From Lachnospiraceae bacterium (GTDB lineage Bacteria; Bacillota; Clostridia; Lachnospirales; Lachnospiraceae): a stretch of DNA of 64,000 nucleotides. Of this stretch, positions 44,601 to 54,182 are shown one piece after another. The stretch is from positions 34,298 to 98,297 of the forward strand of contig JALCRM010000010.1 of NCBI GenBank assembly GCA_022652545.1. The letters are read 5' to 3'. The notes under the pieces were generated by a model. The model did not search any database. It was not told where the DNA came from and was given only the letters and a program-made list of their open reading frames with translations. The position numbers were made by a program, and so were the translations under genes. Position 1 is the stretch's first letter. The number at the start of each line of letters is the position of its first letter.

Positions 44601-45443
44601 ATGGGATTCAAAAAGCCTTACGTAAGTGAGATCGCGCCGGATACCTATGCGATCAATGAATTCGGTCTTTCAGCGCAGTATCTGCTGATCGGGGACAGAA
44701 AAGCCCTGCTGATCGATACCGGATGCGGGCTTGGGAATGTTAGGGAAGTGGTCAGGGGACTGACGGACCTGCCGTACGATGTGGTCCTTACGCACGGCCA
44801 TCTCGACCACGTCGGCGGAATGGGAAGTTTTGACAGGGTCTTTCTTCATCCCGCGGATAAGGAAATGGCTATTCACACAGATTTCGATGAACTGCGCGGC
44901 TACGCCGATACACTCGGCAGAGCCGGCGGATATGCGGCTTTTGACTATTCTCCTGAAGAGATCCGGCCTTTTGAAAAAATGCCGGAATTCTGCGAGATCC
45001 GGGAACCCTATATGTTCGACCTCGGCGGAAGAAAGGCAGAAGTCGCCGAGATCCCCGGCCATACGCCGGGCAGCATCTGCCTCTTCGACGATAAAAACAG
45101 GATCCTTTTCAGCGGAGACTGCTGTAATGTAAATCTGCTCATCATGGGCTGCAGTGTGGAAACGACGCTGCAGAATCTTAAAAAGCTGGAAACCTTCTCC
45201 GGGAGATACGACCAGAATTTCGGTGGCCATGTAGGCTTCGCCGGAAGCCCTGACTGTTTCAGTCAACCGCGTGATGTCCTTGAAAACCTGATCATCCTGT
45301 GCGAAAGCGTACTCGAGCGGCAGGGAAAGGCTGAAAAGGAAATACAGGCGGAGGATCTCGGGGACGGAAGAGTGCGCAGGACATACAAGGATGCAAAGAT
45401 CACTTACAGCCCCGACAGACTGCGGGGAGAGATGCCCTGCTGA
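44601..45443 (+). CDS. MBL-fold metallo-hydrolase
   Basis: 280 residues. The metal motif THGHLDHVGG gives H65, H67, D69 and H70. A further His in PGHTPGS and an Asp in FSGDCC complete the dinuclear site. The protein is cytoplasmic. AAGGAG precedes the ATG by four bases. MBL proteins in glycan loci have varied roles (esterase, lactonase or thioesterase type), so no substrate is named. It heads the run of glycosidase genes, 42 bases before the first GH30 gene. Confidence 0.9.
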   Translation: MGFKKPYVSEIAPDTYAINEFGLSAQYLLIGDRKALLIDTGCGLGNVREVVRGLTDLPYDVVLTHGHLDHVGGMGSFDRVFLHPADKEMAIHTDFDELRGYADTLGRAGGYAAFDYSPEEIRPFEKMPEFCEIREPYMFDLGGRKAEVAEIPGHTPGSICLFDDKNRILFSGDCCNVNLLIMGCSVETTLQNLKKLETFSGRYDQNFGGHVGFAGSPDCFSQPRDVLENLIILCESVLERQGKAEKEIQAEDLGDGRVRRTYKDAKITYSPDRLRGEMPC

Positions 45444-45485
45444 TCCATCCGGAGCGGCATTAAAAAAAGAGACGGAGGAAACACT

Positions 45486-46835
45486 ATGACCAGGGTCAGG
45501 ATGTACACGGTTGTGCTGCCGGAGGCTGCGCGTCAGAGGATCTATGAGACGGCGCTGATCCCGGAAATAAAACCGATCGAGATGCAGGTGATCAATCTGT
45601 ATCCGGAAAAAACATATCAGACCGTCGAGGGATTCGGCGGCGCACTGACGGAAGCTGCGGGCTATGCCCTTGCGCAGATGGGAGAGCAGGTCAGGGACCA
45701 GGTCCTGGCGTCCTATTACGGCAGGGACGGCATCGGCTATACCATGGGGCGGGTCTCCATGGACAGCTGCGACTTTTCGCTGGGACATTACTGCGCCTTA
45801 GACGATCCTTCCGACCGCGCTTTTGCTTCTTTTTCCCTGGAGAGAGATGAAAAATACGTGGAACCCATGCTGCAGAAGGTAAATGACCTGACCGGTCATT
45901 CTCTTTCTCTCCTGCTTTCTCCGTGGTCTCCGCCGGCACACATGAAGACAACGGGCGTCCGGAACGGGGGCGGGCATCTGCGTAAGGAATGCTATCAGGA
46001 ATATGCGGATTATATCGTCAGGTATATCACGGAATACCGGAAACGCGGCATCAGGATCACGGAAATGACGGTGCAGAACGAGCCGTTGGCAGTGCAGCTG
46101 TGGGATTCCTGTGAGTATTCTTCGGAAGAGGAAAAGGACTTTCTGAAGAATTACCTGTATCCGGCACTGCAGAAGAATGACCTTGCGGATCTCCGTCTGT
46201 ATATCTGGGACCACAACAAAGAGCACGCCTATGAACGTACCCGGGACATCATGGATGAAGAGACCGCAAAGATGGTGGAGGGCGTGGCCTATCACTGGTA
46301 CAGCGGCGATCACTTTGACACGCTGCGCATGATCCGCGAGGACTATCCGCAGCTGAAGCTGATGCACAGTGAAGGTTGCGTGGAACTGAGCTGTGAAACG
46401 GGGAAGGGCGCAGACAGGGATGTGATCCATGCCGTGCGGTATCTCCATGACATGATCAACGATTTCAACAGCGGCATGAACAGCTGGATAGACTGGAATA
46501 TAGCACTGAATGCGCAGGGCGGGCCGAACCATGTGGACAATTTCTGCGATGCGCCTGTCATCTGCGATGCGGCAGCCGGGACCGTAAGCTACAAACCGAT
46601 GTTTTATGCGATCGCACAGTTTTCAAAATATGTGAAGCCGGGAGCGGTCAGGATCGGCTGTTCAAAATATACGGAAGATATTGAGATGACGGCTTTCAGA
46701 AACCCGGACGGCTGTATCGCTGCGGTACTGCTCAACCGCGGACCTGTGCAGACGGCGGAAATACGCATGCACGGACAGCACGCACGGATCGTTCTGCAGC
46801 CGGATTCTGTTTCCACGGTGCTCATGGAGGAATAA
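45486..46835 (+). CDS. Glycoside hydrolase family 30 enzyme (first copy)
   Basis: 449 residues. GH30 barrel plus C-terminal beta domain: GFGGALTEAA at the N-terminus, DSCDFSLGHY, LSPWSPPAHMK, acid/base E199 in VQNEPL, nucleophile E296 in MHSEGC, and NRGPVQTAEI in the beta domain. GH30 retains configuration and includes beta-glucosidases, beta-xylosidases, glucosylceramidases and endoxylanases. No signal peptide, so it is probably an exo-acting enzyme on imported sugars. GACGGAGGAAACACT precedes the ATG. The stop lies one base before the GH5 gene. A paralogue is at 50035. Confidence 0.93.
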   Translation: MTRVRMYTVVLPEAARQRIYETALIPEIKPIEMQVINLYPEKTYQTVEGFGGALTEAAGYALAQMGEQVRDQVLASYYGRDGIGYTMGRVSMDSCDFSLGHYCALDDPSDRAFASFSLERDEKYVEPMLQKVNDLTGHSLSLLLSPWSPPAHMKTTGVRNGGGHLRKECYQEYADYIVRYITEYRKRGIRITEMTVQNEPLAVQLWDSCEYSSEEEKDFLKNYLYPALQKNDLADLRLYIWDHNKEHAYERTRDIMDEETAKMVEGVAYHWYSGDHFDTLRMIREDYPQLKLMHSEGCVELSCETGKGADRDVIHAVRYLHDMINDFNSGMNSWIDWNIALNAQGGPNHVDNFCDAPVICDAAAGTVSYKPMFYAIAQFSKYVKPGAVRIGCSKYTEDIEMTAFRNPDGCIAAVLLNRGPVQTAEIRMHGQHARIVLQPDSVSTVLMEE

Positions 46836-46836
46836 T

Positions 46837-47952
46837 ATGAAGATCAAAGGCGTCAATTTCGGCAACTGGCTCGTACTTGAAAAATGGATGAACAGGGCTC
46901 TGTTCGACGGCACAAAGGCGGAGGATGAATACTGGCTGGCCAGGGATCTCACTCCCGAAGCCTATGCGGAACGTATGCGTATCCACCGCTCCGAGTACAT
47001 CACGGAGCGGGATTTCACGCGGGTGCGCGCCTTGGGGATGAATGTCGTGCGCATCCCGGTCCCGTATTTCATTTTCGGGGACAGAGAGCCGTTCATCGGC
47101 TGCGTGCAGGAACTGGACAAGGCTTTCCTGTGGGCGGAAAAATACGGGCTGCAGATCCTGATCGACCTGCATACCGCGCCTTACAGCCAGAACGGTTTTG
47201 ACAACGGCGGTATCTGCGGCGTATGCACATGGGCGCAGAGGCCTGACGAGGTCAGGTTCGAACTGTCGGTGCTCGAACGCCTTGCCGCGCGCTACGGAAA
47301 ACGCAAAGGTCTGTTCGGGATCGAAGCGATCAACGAGCCTGCGATGGGTGATTTTTACGAGAAATCAGGGATCGCGCAAAGATATCAGGCGCGGGACCCC
47401 GAGATGGCGAAAGGGAGCAGGAGCATCCCGCAGGAATTCCTGAAGGGATTTTACGCGGATGCTTACGATACCCTGCGCAGACAAATGGCAGCGGATAAAT
47501 TTGTCGTCTTTCATGACGGGTTTGACCTTCCGGCCTGGAAAGGCTATGTGAAGGAGAGCGGCATGTCGGGCGTCATTCTGGATACGCACCGGTATCTTAT
47601 GGTGGAAGCTGCCATGGGGTATGAAGAGTCAATGGAAGGATGCATTAAATTCCTTGCACAGGCCGGTGAGGAGATCCGGAGCATGCAGGAGGAAGTACCG
47701 GTCATCTGCGGGGAATGGTGTCTCTTCAATGCGATGGTGATGGACCCGAAAAAGCCCTGCAGCGAAGAGGAGAAGAAAGAGATCTACCGCAGGCTGTACA
47801 GAGAGCAGAAAGAGACCTGGGCTCTCGGGAGCGGCGACATTTACTGGAGCTGGAAGCTGCTGATCGATTCGGCTTCCGATCCGGCCATGGATGGCTGGCA
47901 GAGCTGGGATCTCGGCAGATGCAGTGATTTCGGATGGACAGGAGAGGTATAA
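46837..47952 (+). CDS. Glycoside hydrolase family 5 enzyme
   Basis: 371 residues with a GH5 barrel. The opening GVNFGNWLVLEKWM and the DLHTAPYSQNG segment resemble exo-beta-1,3-glucanase-type members. Acid/base E167 in AINEPA and nucleophile E293 in ICGEWC. No signal peptide, so a cytoplasmic exo-acting beta-glucosidase or glucanase is more likely than a secreted cellulase. It follows GH30 by one base. The 48-50 bases after its stop form the hairpin repeat before GH42. Confidence 0.92.
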   Translation: MKIKGVNFGNWLVLEKWMNRALFDGTKAEDEYWLARDLTPEAYAERMRIHRSEYITERDFTRVRALGMNVVRIPVPYFIFGDREPFIGCVQELDKAFLWAEKYGLQILIDLHTAPYSQNGFDNGGICGVCTWAQRPDEVRFELSVLERLAARYGKRKGLFGIEAINEPAMGDFYEKSGIAQRYQARDPEMAKGSRSIPQEFLKGFYADAYDTLRRQMAADKFVVFHDGFDLPAWKGYVKESGMSGVILDTHRYLMVEAAMGYEESMEGCIKFLAQAGEEIRSMQEEVPVICGEWCLFNAMVMDPKKPCSEEEKKEIYRRLYREQKETWALGSGDIYWSWKLLIDSASDPAMDGWQSWDLGRCSDFGWTGEV

Positions 47953-48012
47953 GTTTGAAAGTGCCGCTGATGCGGCACTTTCAAACCGCAGCATCGGTGC
48001 CGGCGCGCCGGC
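47953..48012. repeat. Third copy of the compound hairpin element
   Basis: A perfect 14-bp hairpin (47954-47967 with 47972-47985, loop TGAT, core CCGCTGATGCGG) directly follows the GH5 stop. A GC-rich palindrome GCCGGCGCGCCGGC comes next (47999-48012), then a GGAGG site and ATGAA. The order is as at 35058: variable outer stem, fixed core and loop, GC palindrome, ribosome site. Confidence 0.75.
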
Positions 48013-48031
48013 TGCCCACATGGAGGAAAAT

Positions 48032-50014
48032 ATGAAACTGCTGTACGGTACCGCATACTATGAGGAATACATGCCTGTCGAGCATCTTGAGAAAGACATG
48101 CAGATGATGGAAAAGGCCGGTCTGAATATGATCAGGATCGCCGAGTCCACCTGGAGCACGGAGGAACCGGAAGGCGGCAGGTTCGACTTCTCACATGTCA
48201 CGAGGGTGCTGGACGCCGCAGCCCGGCATGGGATCGGCGTCGTGATCGGGACTCCCACCTATGCCATTCCTGCCTGGATGGCCGCAAAGTATCCGGATGT
48301 CCTGGCGGTCACGTCCAAAGGCCGCGGACTGTACGGAGCGAGGCAGATCATGGACATCACGGATCCGGATTATCTCTTTCATGCGGAGCGCGTGATCCGG
48401 AAACTGATGGAGGCCGTCAGCGGGTACCGCAATGTGATCGGGTTCCAGATCGACAACGAGACGAAGTATTACGATACTGCGGGTCCGCGCGTACAGGAAA
48501 AATTCGTCGCTTATCTGAAGGAAAAATTTCACGGTTCCTGTGAGGAAATGAACAAGGCCTACGGGCTGGCATACTGGAGCAACAGCATTGCGGAATGGAA
48601 AGATTTCCCGGATGTCAGGGGAACCGTCAACGCCTCTCTGGCGGCGGAGTTCGACCGTTTCCGCAGGGGACTCGTGGAGCATTTCCTTTCGTGGCAGGCG
48701 GATATCGTCAACGAATACCGCCGTCCCGACCAGTTCCTCACCCAGAATTTTGATTATGAATGGAGGGGCTATTCCTTCGGCCTGCAGCCTGCAGTCGACC
48801 ACAGGAAGGCGGCCCGCTGCCTGACACTGGCCGGCTGTGACATCTATCATCCTTCCGAGGAGCAGCTGACCGGCGCGGAGATCTCCTTCTGCGGCGACGC
48901 AGCCAGAAGTCTGAAGGACGGGAAAAACTATCTGGTCCTGGAAACGGAAGCGCAGGGCAATTTCGGCTGGACGCCCTATCCGGGACAGCTCCGCCTGCAG
49001 GCTTACAGTCACCTGGCATCCGGCGCCTGCGGCGTGGAGTACTGGCACTGGCATTCCATCCACAATTCCGCTGAGACCTACTGGAAAGGGATCCTCAGCC
49101 ACGATCTGGAGGAGAACCGTATTTACAGGGAGATCGGCGGGATAGCGAAGGAATGGGCAAAGATCGGCGACAGTCTTACCGGCCTCCGGAAGCAGAACAG
49201 CATTGCCATACTGGTGAGCAACGATGCCCTGACTGGACTGCGTTATTTTCCGTCGTCCATGGAAAGCAGGGCTGCCGGGACCTGTGAATACAACGATATC
49301 TTAAGAAAACTTTATGACACACTGTACCGCCTCAACGAAGAATGTGACCTCCTGTGGCCTGATGCGGAGGACTTCAGTGCATACAAGCTCGTCATTGTGC
49401 CTGCCCTGTACGCCTGCAGCGATGCACTTCTGCTGAAGCTGCAGGAATATGTAAAGCAGGGAGGGAGCCTGCTCGTCACTTACAGGAGCGCATTCGCAGA
49501 TGAGAACCTGAAAGTGCATTCCGACAGACAGCCGCACATTCTGCACACGTTCATGGGCCTGTCGTACCAGGAATTTGTTCCCGCGACGGGAGAAAGCGCG
49601 GCGGAAGGCTTCACGGAACTGCTGATCCCCGAAGGGGGAAAGGTGCTCCTTGGATACGACAATCCTGCATGGAAGGGGTATGCGGCAGCGGTAGAGAATG
49701 TCTATGGGGAAGGCAGGACCTTTTACCTGGGATGTATGCTCAGGGAGGAGCCGCTGACGTCCTTCCTTTCGGAGGTCCTCCAAAGAGCGGGGATCGGACT
49801 TCCGCCGGACCGCTTTCCGGTCATCGTCAAGTGCGGTCGTACATCCGACGGGCGCAGGATATGCTTCTATTTCAATTATTCGGGACAGACGCAGCACGCA
49901 AAGTGCCGCATGGCATCTTACGACCTGCTCACGGGAGAAGAATACGCCAAAGACAGTGAACTCCGGCTGGAGCCCTGGGGGGTCGCCGTTACGGCTGACG
50001 GGCTTCGCAGCTGA
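48032..50014 (+). CDS. Glycoside hydrolase family 42 beta-galactosidase-like enzyme
   Basis: 660 residues from the ATG at 48032, which follows GGAGGAAAAT; the in-frame ATG at 48020 lies inside that site. The GH42 barrel shows YGTAYYEEYMPVEHLEKDM at the start, acid/base E143 in QIDNETKYY and the probable nucleophile E304 in LETEAQGNFGW. A trimerisation-like domain with LVIVPALYACSDALL and a C-terminal beta domain follow. GH42 hydrolyses beta-galactosides, some members arabinosides or galacto-oligosaccharides. Cytoplasmic. The stop overlaps the region just before the second GH30. Confidence 0.92.
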   Translation: MKLLYGTAYYEEYMPVEHLEKDMQMMEKAGLNMIRIAESTWSTEEPEGGRFDFSHVTRVLDAAARHGIGVVIGTPTYAIPAWMAAKYPDVLAVTSKGRGLYGARQIMDITDPDYLFHAERVIRKLMEAVSGYRNVIGFQIDNETKYYDTAGPRVQEKFVAYLKEKFHGSCEEMNKAYGLAYWSNSIAEWKDFPDVRGTVNASLAAEFDRFRRGLVEHFLSWQADIVNEYRRPDQFLTQNFDYEWRGYSFGLQPAVDHRKAARCLTLAGCDIYHPSEEQLTGAEISFCGDAARSLKDGKNYLVLETEAQGNFGWTPYPGQLRLQAYSHLASGACGVEYWHWHSIHNSAETYWKGILSHDLEENRIYREIGGIAKEWAKIGDSLTGLRKQNSIAILVSNDALTGLRYFPSSMESRAAGTCEYNDILRKLYDTLYRLNEECDLLWPDAEDFSAYKLVIVPALYACSDALLLKLQEYVKQGGSLLVTYRSAFADENLKVHSDRQPHILHTFMGLSYQEFVPATGESAAEGFTELLIPEGGKVLLGYDNPAWKGYAAAVENVYGEGRTFYLGCMLREEPLTSFLSEVLQRAGIGLPPDRFPVIVKCGRTSDGRRICFYFNYSGQTQHAKCRMASYDLLTGEEYAKDSELRLEPWGVAVTADGLRS

Positions 50015-50034
50015 TGCAGAAGGGAGAAACGCAG

Positions 50035-51540
50035 ATGAATGCAAAACAGAGAACAATCCATTATAATTGTAAAGATCAATCTGTGCGGCTCGAAGATACC
50101 ACGCTGCCGATGGAAGATGAAAAAGGACTTACAAGGCAGGTGGAGTCCAACGTTGTAGGACTTTATCCGGACTATATGTTCCAGAAGATCGGCGGTTTCG
50201 GCTGCGCAATGACGGAGTCCGCCTGTTACCTTCTGTCTGCGATGGTTCCCGAAGAGCGTAAAAAAGCGCTTCGGTGCTGGTTCGGCCCTGACGGGGCGGA
50301 TGCGGGATTCATCCGCATTCCGATCGACAGCTGCGACTATTCGCTGGAGGAATACCAGGCGGTGAAGGATCCTGCTTCGGATCCCGGCCTCAGTACCTTC
50401 AATATTGACAGGGACAGGAAATATATCCTCCCGGTAGTGAAGGAAGCCCTGGAAATGGCAGGACACCCGGTCTCCGTCCTTCTCAGTCCCTGGTCCCCGC
50501 CTGCGGCCTGGAAGACGGCGCCGGAAATGTCCATGAACGATGCGGCGGTCTACGGGAGCGCGGCCGCGAAGGCGGATCTGAGCCGGCCGGGGCGCTGTTT
50601 CGGCGGCAGGCTCAAACGCGAGTATTACGGCGCATGGGCCCGCTATCTGGTGAAGTATCTGCAGAGCTATCTGCAGGAAGGCATTCCGGTGTCGATGCTG
50701 TCCGTACAGAACGAGGCGAGTGCAGCGACCAGCTGGGACAGCTGCCTGTGGACAGGCGAACAGGAGGGCTGCTTCCTGCGCGATTATCTGTATCCGGAAA
50801 TGGAAAAGGCCGGCCTTTCGGAGCGGATCGGGCTGTATATCTGGGACCACAATAAGGAACGCATGGTGGAACATGTGGACGAGGTCATGGCCTGCGGCAC
50901 GTACCGTATGGTCGAAGGCTTTGCCTACCACTGGTACAGCGGAGACCATTTCGAGGCGCTTTCGCTCCTGCACGGCCGTTATCCGGACAAGCTCCTGATG
51001 CATTCAGAGAGCTGCGGCCTGCATATACCCGGAAAGGTACTGTCCTTCGATCTTACCGGCAGGGACGCGGAACAGCTTCCGCCCGAGATCCGGGAGCAGC
51101 TTTCCAGAACGCCCTCGGAAGTGGACTTTGAGGATGCCGAAAACTATGCACACGACATCATCGGGGATATCGAACACGGAATGAACCGCTGGATCGACTG
51201 GAATATGATCGTGGACAGAAACGGCGGGCCGCGCCATGTTCCGGGCGGGTTTGCCGCCCCGCTGATCGCCGAAAAAGACGGTACCTTCAGCAGAACCATC
51301 AGTTATGAATATATTCTGGAGATCGCCAGAACCGTGCGTCCGGGCGCAGTCCGGATCGGCAGCAGCAGATACTGCCAGGAAGTGGAGGAAAGCGCAGTCC
51401 TGAATGCGGACGGCAGTTACGGTGTCCTCCTTCTGAACCGCAGCGGGAAGGATCTGCCGGCAGTCATAAGGACAGGCGGATACCTGTGCAGGCTGCATCT
51501 CCCGGCACATACGCTGAGTACGGTGCGGATAGAAAAGTAG
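50035..51540 (+). CDS. Glycoside hydrolase family 30 enzyme (second copy)
   Basis: 501 residues from the ATG at 50035 with AGGGAG upstream; an in-frame ATG at 50014 overlaps the GH42 stop. Motifs: GGFGCAMTESACY, DSCDYSLEEY, LSPWSPPAAWK, acid/base E227 in VQNEAS and nucleophile E325 in MHSESCG. It shares the plan of the GH30 at 45486 but carries an insert near 165-195 and another after the nucleophile, so the two probably differ in substrate. Cytoplasmic. The phosphatase gene follows after 40 bases. Confidence 0.93.
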   Translation: MNAKQRTIHYNCKDQSVRLEDTTLPMEDEKGLTRQVESNVVGLYPDYMFQKIGGFGCAMTESACYLLSAMVPEERKKALRCWFGPDGADAGFIRIPIDSCDYSLEEYQAVKDPASDPGLSTFNIDRDRKYILPVVKEALEMAGHPVSVLLSPWSPPAAWKTAPEMSMNDAAVYGSAAAKADLSRPGRCFGGRLKREYYGAWARYLVKYLQSYLQEGIPVSMLSVQNEASAATSWDSCLWTGEQEGCFLRDYLYPEMEKAGLSERIGLYIWDHNKERMVEHVDEVMACGTYRMVEGFAYHWYSGDHFEALSLLHGRYPDKLLMHSESCGLHIPGKVLSFDLTGRDAEQLPPEIREQLSRTPSEVDFEDAENYAHDIIGDIEHGMNRWIDWNMIVDRNGGPRHVPGGFAAPLIAEKDGTFSRTISYEYILEIARTVRPGAVRIGSSRYCQEVEESAVLNADGSYGVLLLNRSGKDLPAVIRTGGYLCRLHLPAHTLSTVRIEK

Positions 51541-51580
51541 ATATGTATCATCCGTGCAGCCGCGCGGAGTGAGGAGCCCG

Positions 51581-54037
51581 ATGGACAGTCAGTTTTCAGA
51601 ACTGGTCGTACAGACGATCCTGCTGACCATACCGACAGCCGTGCTGTGTCTGACAGACAGATTCAGGCTGTTCGGAAAACACAGGCTGGTGCGCAGACTT
51701 CTGGCTGGTGCGCTTTGCGGCACAGCCGCCGCGCTCTGTGCGGGTAAAACGGCGCCGGCTGCGGCGGCTGTACTGACGGTACGGGACATCCCCATTCTGA
51801 CGGCCAGCCTGTTTTTCGATCCCTGGTCAGGTGCGATCGCAGCCGCAGTCTGTGCGGTATTTCTCCTGCTTCGGGCAGGCAGTGCATTATTTGCACTGCC
51901 TGTACTTGTTACGGCAGCCCTGACGCTGTTTATCGGTTTTTCAGCATTCCTGCTGGCAACTTTCATTTTTGAAGGCCGGAGACCTTCCGGGATCTACTGT
52001 TTTGCGATCGGTGCGATCACGGAGGTGTTCCGCGTCCTGGCCATTCTGCTCGTGCAGGCAGATACGGCAGCAGGCACCTTTGATACATTGCGGAACGGAA
52101 CCGGCCCCCTGCTGCTGATCGTTTCTATCGGCCTCAGCCTGCAGTCCGCGGTGGTCTACCTGCTTTCAGGCTCTCTCAGACGTGTGATCCGGAGACGGAA
52201 GCCTTCCGAATTTCCCGTCACTGTCAAATTCCAGCTCTGGCTCTTTCTCTTTATCGCAGTCGTCTTTGTCATCACGCTGTTTGCCACCTATCGCGCACAG
52301 TCGAACTTTGCCGTTAAGAACGCGCAGAATGTCCTCAAAGTCAACGCCCGCGACCTCGAAAGGGTGATCAGCCAGAACAGCAGCAACCTCGATGCGGCCA
52401 AGCAGCTGCTGGTAGAGCAGGGAAAATCCCTGGGCAGGGCAGCCGCGAATGACATCAGGAACGCAGGCGGGGCCGATGCCGTTACAGATGAAGAGATCAC
52501 CAGGCTGGTCAGCGAGTACAAGGTCTACGAGATCGACGTCATCAATGCAAAGGGGATCGTCACCGCCTGCAACAACAGGTCTCACGACGGCTACGATATG
52601 GCGGACGGCGTGCAGTCCTCCGCGTTCCTGGTCCTCCTGGACGGCAGGACCAGGGAGTATGTACAGGATTTTCAGCCGATCTCGTTCGACAGCAAGGTGT
52701 CGATCATGTTCATCGGCATCGCCATGGAAGACGGCTTCGTGCAGATAGGTTACGACAAAAGCAGCATCGAGAACGTGGAGAAACTGGCGGACATTTCGAA
52801 CGTCGCGACCTCCAGGCGTATCGGTGAAAAAGGGAGCGTTTATGTCGTCAGGGACGGCTCCGTGCTGAGCGGCTCCGACATATCCGGCACGGTGCCGGTC
52901 TCCAAAATCGGCCTTTCGGAAATGCCGCAGGACGACACGTTTTTCTACGCGAAGATCATGAATGCGGACTGCTACTGTTATTCCGTGCAGCAGGAAGATT
53001 ATCAGCTGCTGCTGTGCATGACGGCCGACGAAATGAACCAGACGAGGGATGTTTTTCTGTATGAGGCGGCATTTGCCGAACTTCTGCTGTTCGCGGTCAT
53101 CTTCATACAGACTTACGTGCTGGTGCGCAGGCTGATCGTACGGAACCTCGAAATGGTGAACCGTTCACTCAACCGCATTTCCGGAGGCGACCTCAATGAG
53201 GTCGTGGATGTCAGAAGCAGCGAAGAATTTACTTCCCTCTCCAAGGACATCAACAGTACCGTGGACACGCTGAAGCGCTATATCAAGGAAGCTGAAAACA
53301 GGATGGCACAGGAGCTGGAACTTGCAAAGGAGATCCAGAAATCCGCGCTTCCGGTTGCTTTTACGGGGCACAGTGAATTCGATCTTGGCGCTTCCATGAC
53401 ACCCGCGAAAGAAGTGGGAGGCGATTTTTACGACTATTTCTTCACGGATGAGACGCACCTGGCGCTCGTGATCGCGGACGTGTCGGGCAAAGGCATTCCC
53501 GCCGCCCTGTTCATGATGAAAAGCAAGACGCTCATCAAGAACCTGGCCGGGTCCGGCAAAACACCTGGCGAGATCATGACGCTTGCCAACAGCGAGCTGT
53601 GCGACGGAAATGAAGCGCAGATGTTCGTCACCGCCTGGATCGGCATCGTCGATCTGCGCACGGGCACCATGACATGTGCCAACGCCGGGCACGAATATCC
53701 TGCATATATGCCGGCAGGAGGCGAATACGAGATCCTGCACGGGAAGCACGATTTTGTCCTGGGCGGGATGGAAGGCCTGAAATACAGGGAGTATACACTG
53801 GAGATGCATCCGGGCGACCGGCTCTTCGTCTATACAGACGGCGTGACGGAAGCCATTGACAGCAGCGAGACACTGTACGGGCTGGACCGGCTGAAAGCCG
53901 CGCTCGACCGCAGCCGGGAAGAGAGTTCTTCCGCACAGCTCGCTTCCGTAAAGGCAGATATAGATGCATTTGCCGGACAGACTCCGCAGTTTGACGATAT
54001 CACCATGCTGTCGTTCCAACCGAAAATCCGCCTGTAA
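51581..54037 (+). CDS. Membrane SpoIIE/PP2C-family phosphatase with HAMP and sensor
   Basis: 818 residues from the ATG at 51581 (GAGGAG four bases before). The first 210 residues hold about six helices resembling a 5TM/LytS-like sensor. A further helix near 225-245 leads to an extracytoplasmic region with Cache-like features (VYEIDVINAKGIVTACNNRS) up to about 490, then a helix, HAMP, coiled coil and a C-terminal SpoIIE phosphatase: MTPAKEVGGDFYDYF, ADVSGKGIPAALFM, TYDGVTEA-like VYTDGVTEAID and DDITML, with all metal Asp visible. It would dephosphorylate a serine/threonine protein such as an anti-sigma-factor antagonist, but none is nearby. The KaiC/PEP-synthase-like gene follows. Confidence 0.92.
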   Translation: MDSQFSELVVQTILLTIPTAVLCLTDRFRLFGKHRLVRRLLAGALCGTAAALCAGKTAPAAAAVLTVRDIPILTASLFFDPWSGAIAAAVCAVFLLLRAGSALFALPVLVTAALTLFIGFSAFLLATFIFEGRRPSGIYCFAIGAITEVFRVLAILLVQADTAAGTFDTLRNGTGPLLLIVSIGLSLQSAVVYLLSGSLRRVIRRRKPSEFPVTVKFQLWLFLFIAVVFVITLFATYRAQSNFAVKNAQNVLKVNARDLERVISQNSSNLDAAKQLLVEQGKSLGRAAANDIRNAGGADAVTDEEITRLVSEYKVYEIDVINAKGIVTACNNRSHDGYDMADGVQSSAFLVLLDGRTREYVQDFQPISFDSKVSIMFIGIAMEDGFVQIGYDKSSIENVEKLADISNVATSRRIGEKGSVYVVRDGSVLSGSDISGTVPVSKIGLSEMPQDDTFFYAKIMNADCYCYSVQQEDYQLLLCMTADEMNQTRDVFLYEAAFAELLLFAVIFIQTYVLVRRLIVRNLEMVNRSLNRISGGDLNEVVDVRSSEEFTSLSKDINSTVDTLKRYIKEAENRMAQELELAKEIQKSALPVAFTGHSEFDLGASMTPAKEVGGDFYDYFFTDETHLALVIADVSGKGIPAALFMMKSKTLIKNLAGSGKTPGEIMTLANSELCDGNEAQMFVTAWIGIVDLRTGTMTCANAGHEYPAYMPAGGEYEILHGKHDFVLGGMEGLKYREYTLEMHPGDRLFVYTDGVTEAIDSSETLYGLDRLKAALDRSREESSSAQLASVKADIDAFAGQTPQFDDITMLSFQPKIRL

Positions 54038-54051
54038 AGCGTGGCGGATCA

Positions 54052-54095
54052 GAAGTTGCACCGCAACTTCCGTACAGCGGCATAACTTCTGTACG
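54052..54095. other. Two adjacent inverted repeats after the phosphatase gene
   Basis: GAAGTTGC-ACC-GCAACTTC (54052-54070) is a perfect 8-bp hairpin; CGTACAG and CTGTACG (54071-54077, 54089-54095) form a second, looser one. Neither has a T tract. They may protect the 3' end of the mRNA or bind a protein. Confidence 0.5.
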
Positions 54096-54119
54096 ACGTT
54101 CGTCTGTGGACAGATCGTT

Positions 54120-54149
54120 TTGCAAGTGATAAAGTGAGCAGAATAAAAT
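54120..54149 (+). promoter_or_regulatory. Promoter upstream of the PEP-synthase-like gene
   Basis: TTGCAA (54120-54125), 18 bases, TAAAAT (54144-54149). The transcript would begin near 54156 and meet a hairpin with eight T's at 54183-54224 before reaching the gene at 54286. Confidence 0.45.
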
Positions 54150-54182
54150 GAAATAAGGAACGGCAGAAAAGTACGGAAGCGA

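Noticed and set aside
54052..54070. Intrinsic terminator right after the phosphatase gene
   Set aside because: The hairpin is perfect but lacks a T tract; the better candidate is at 54183-54224.
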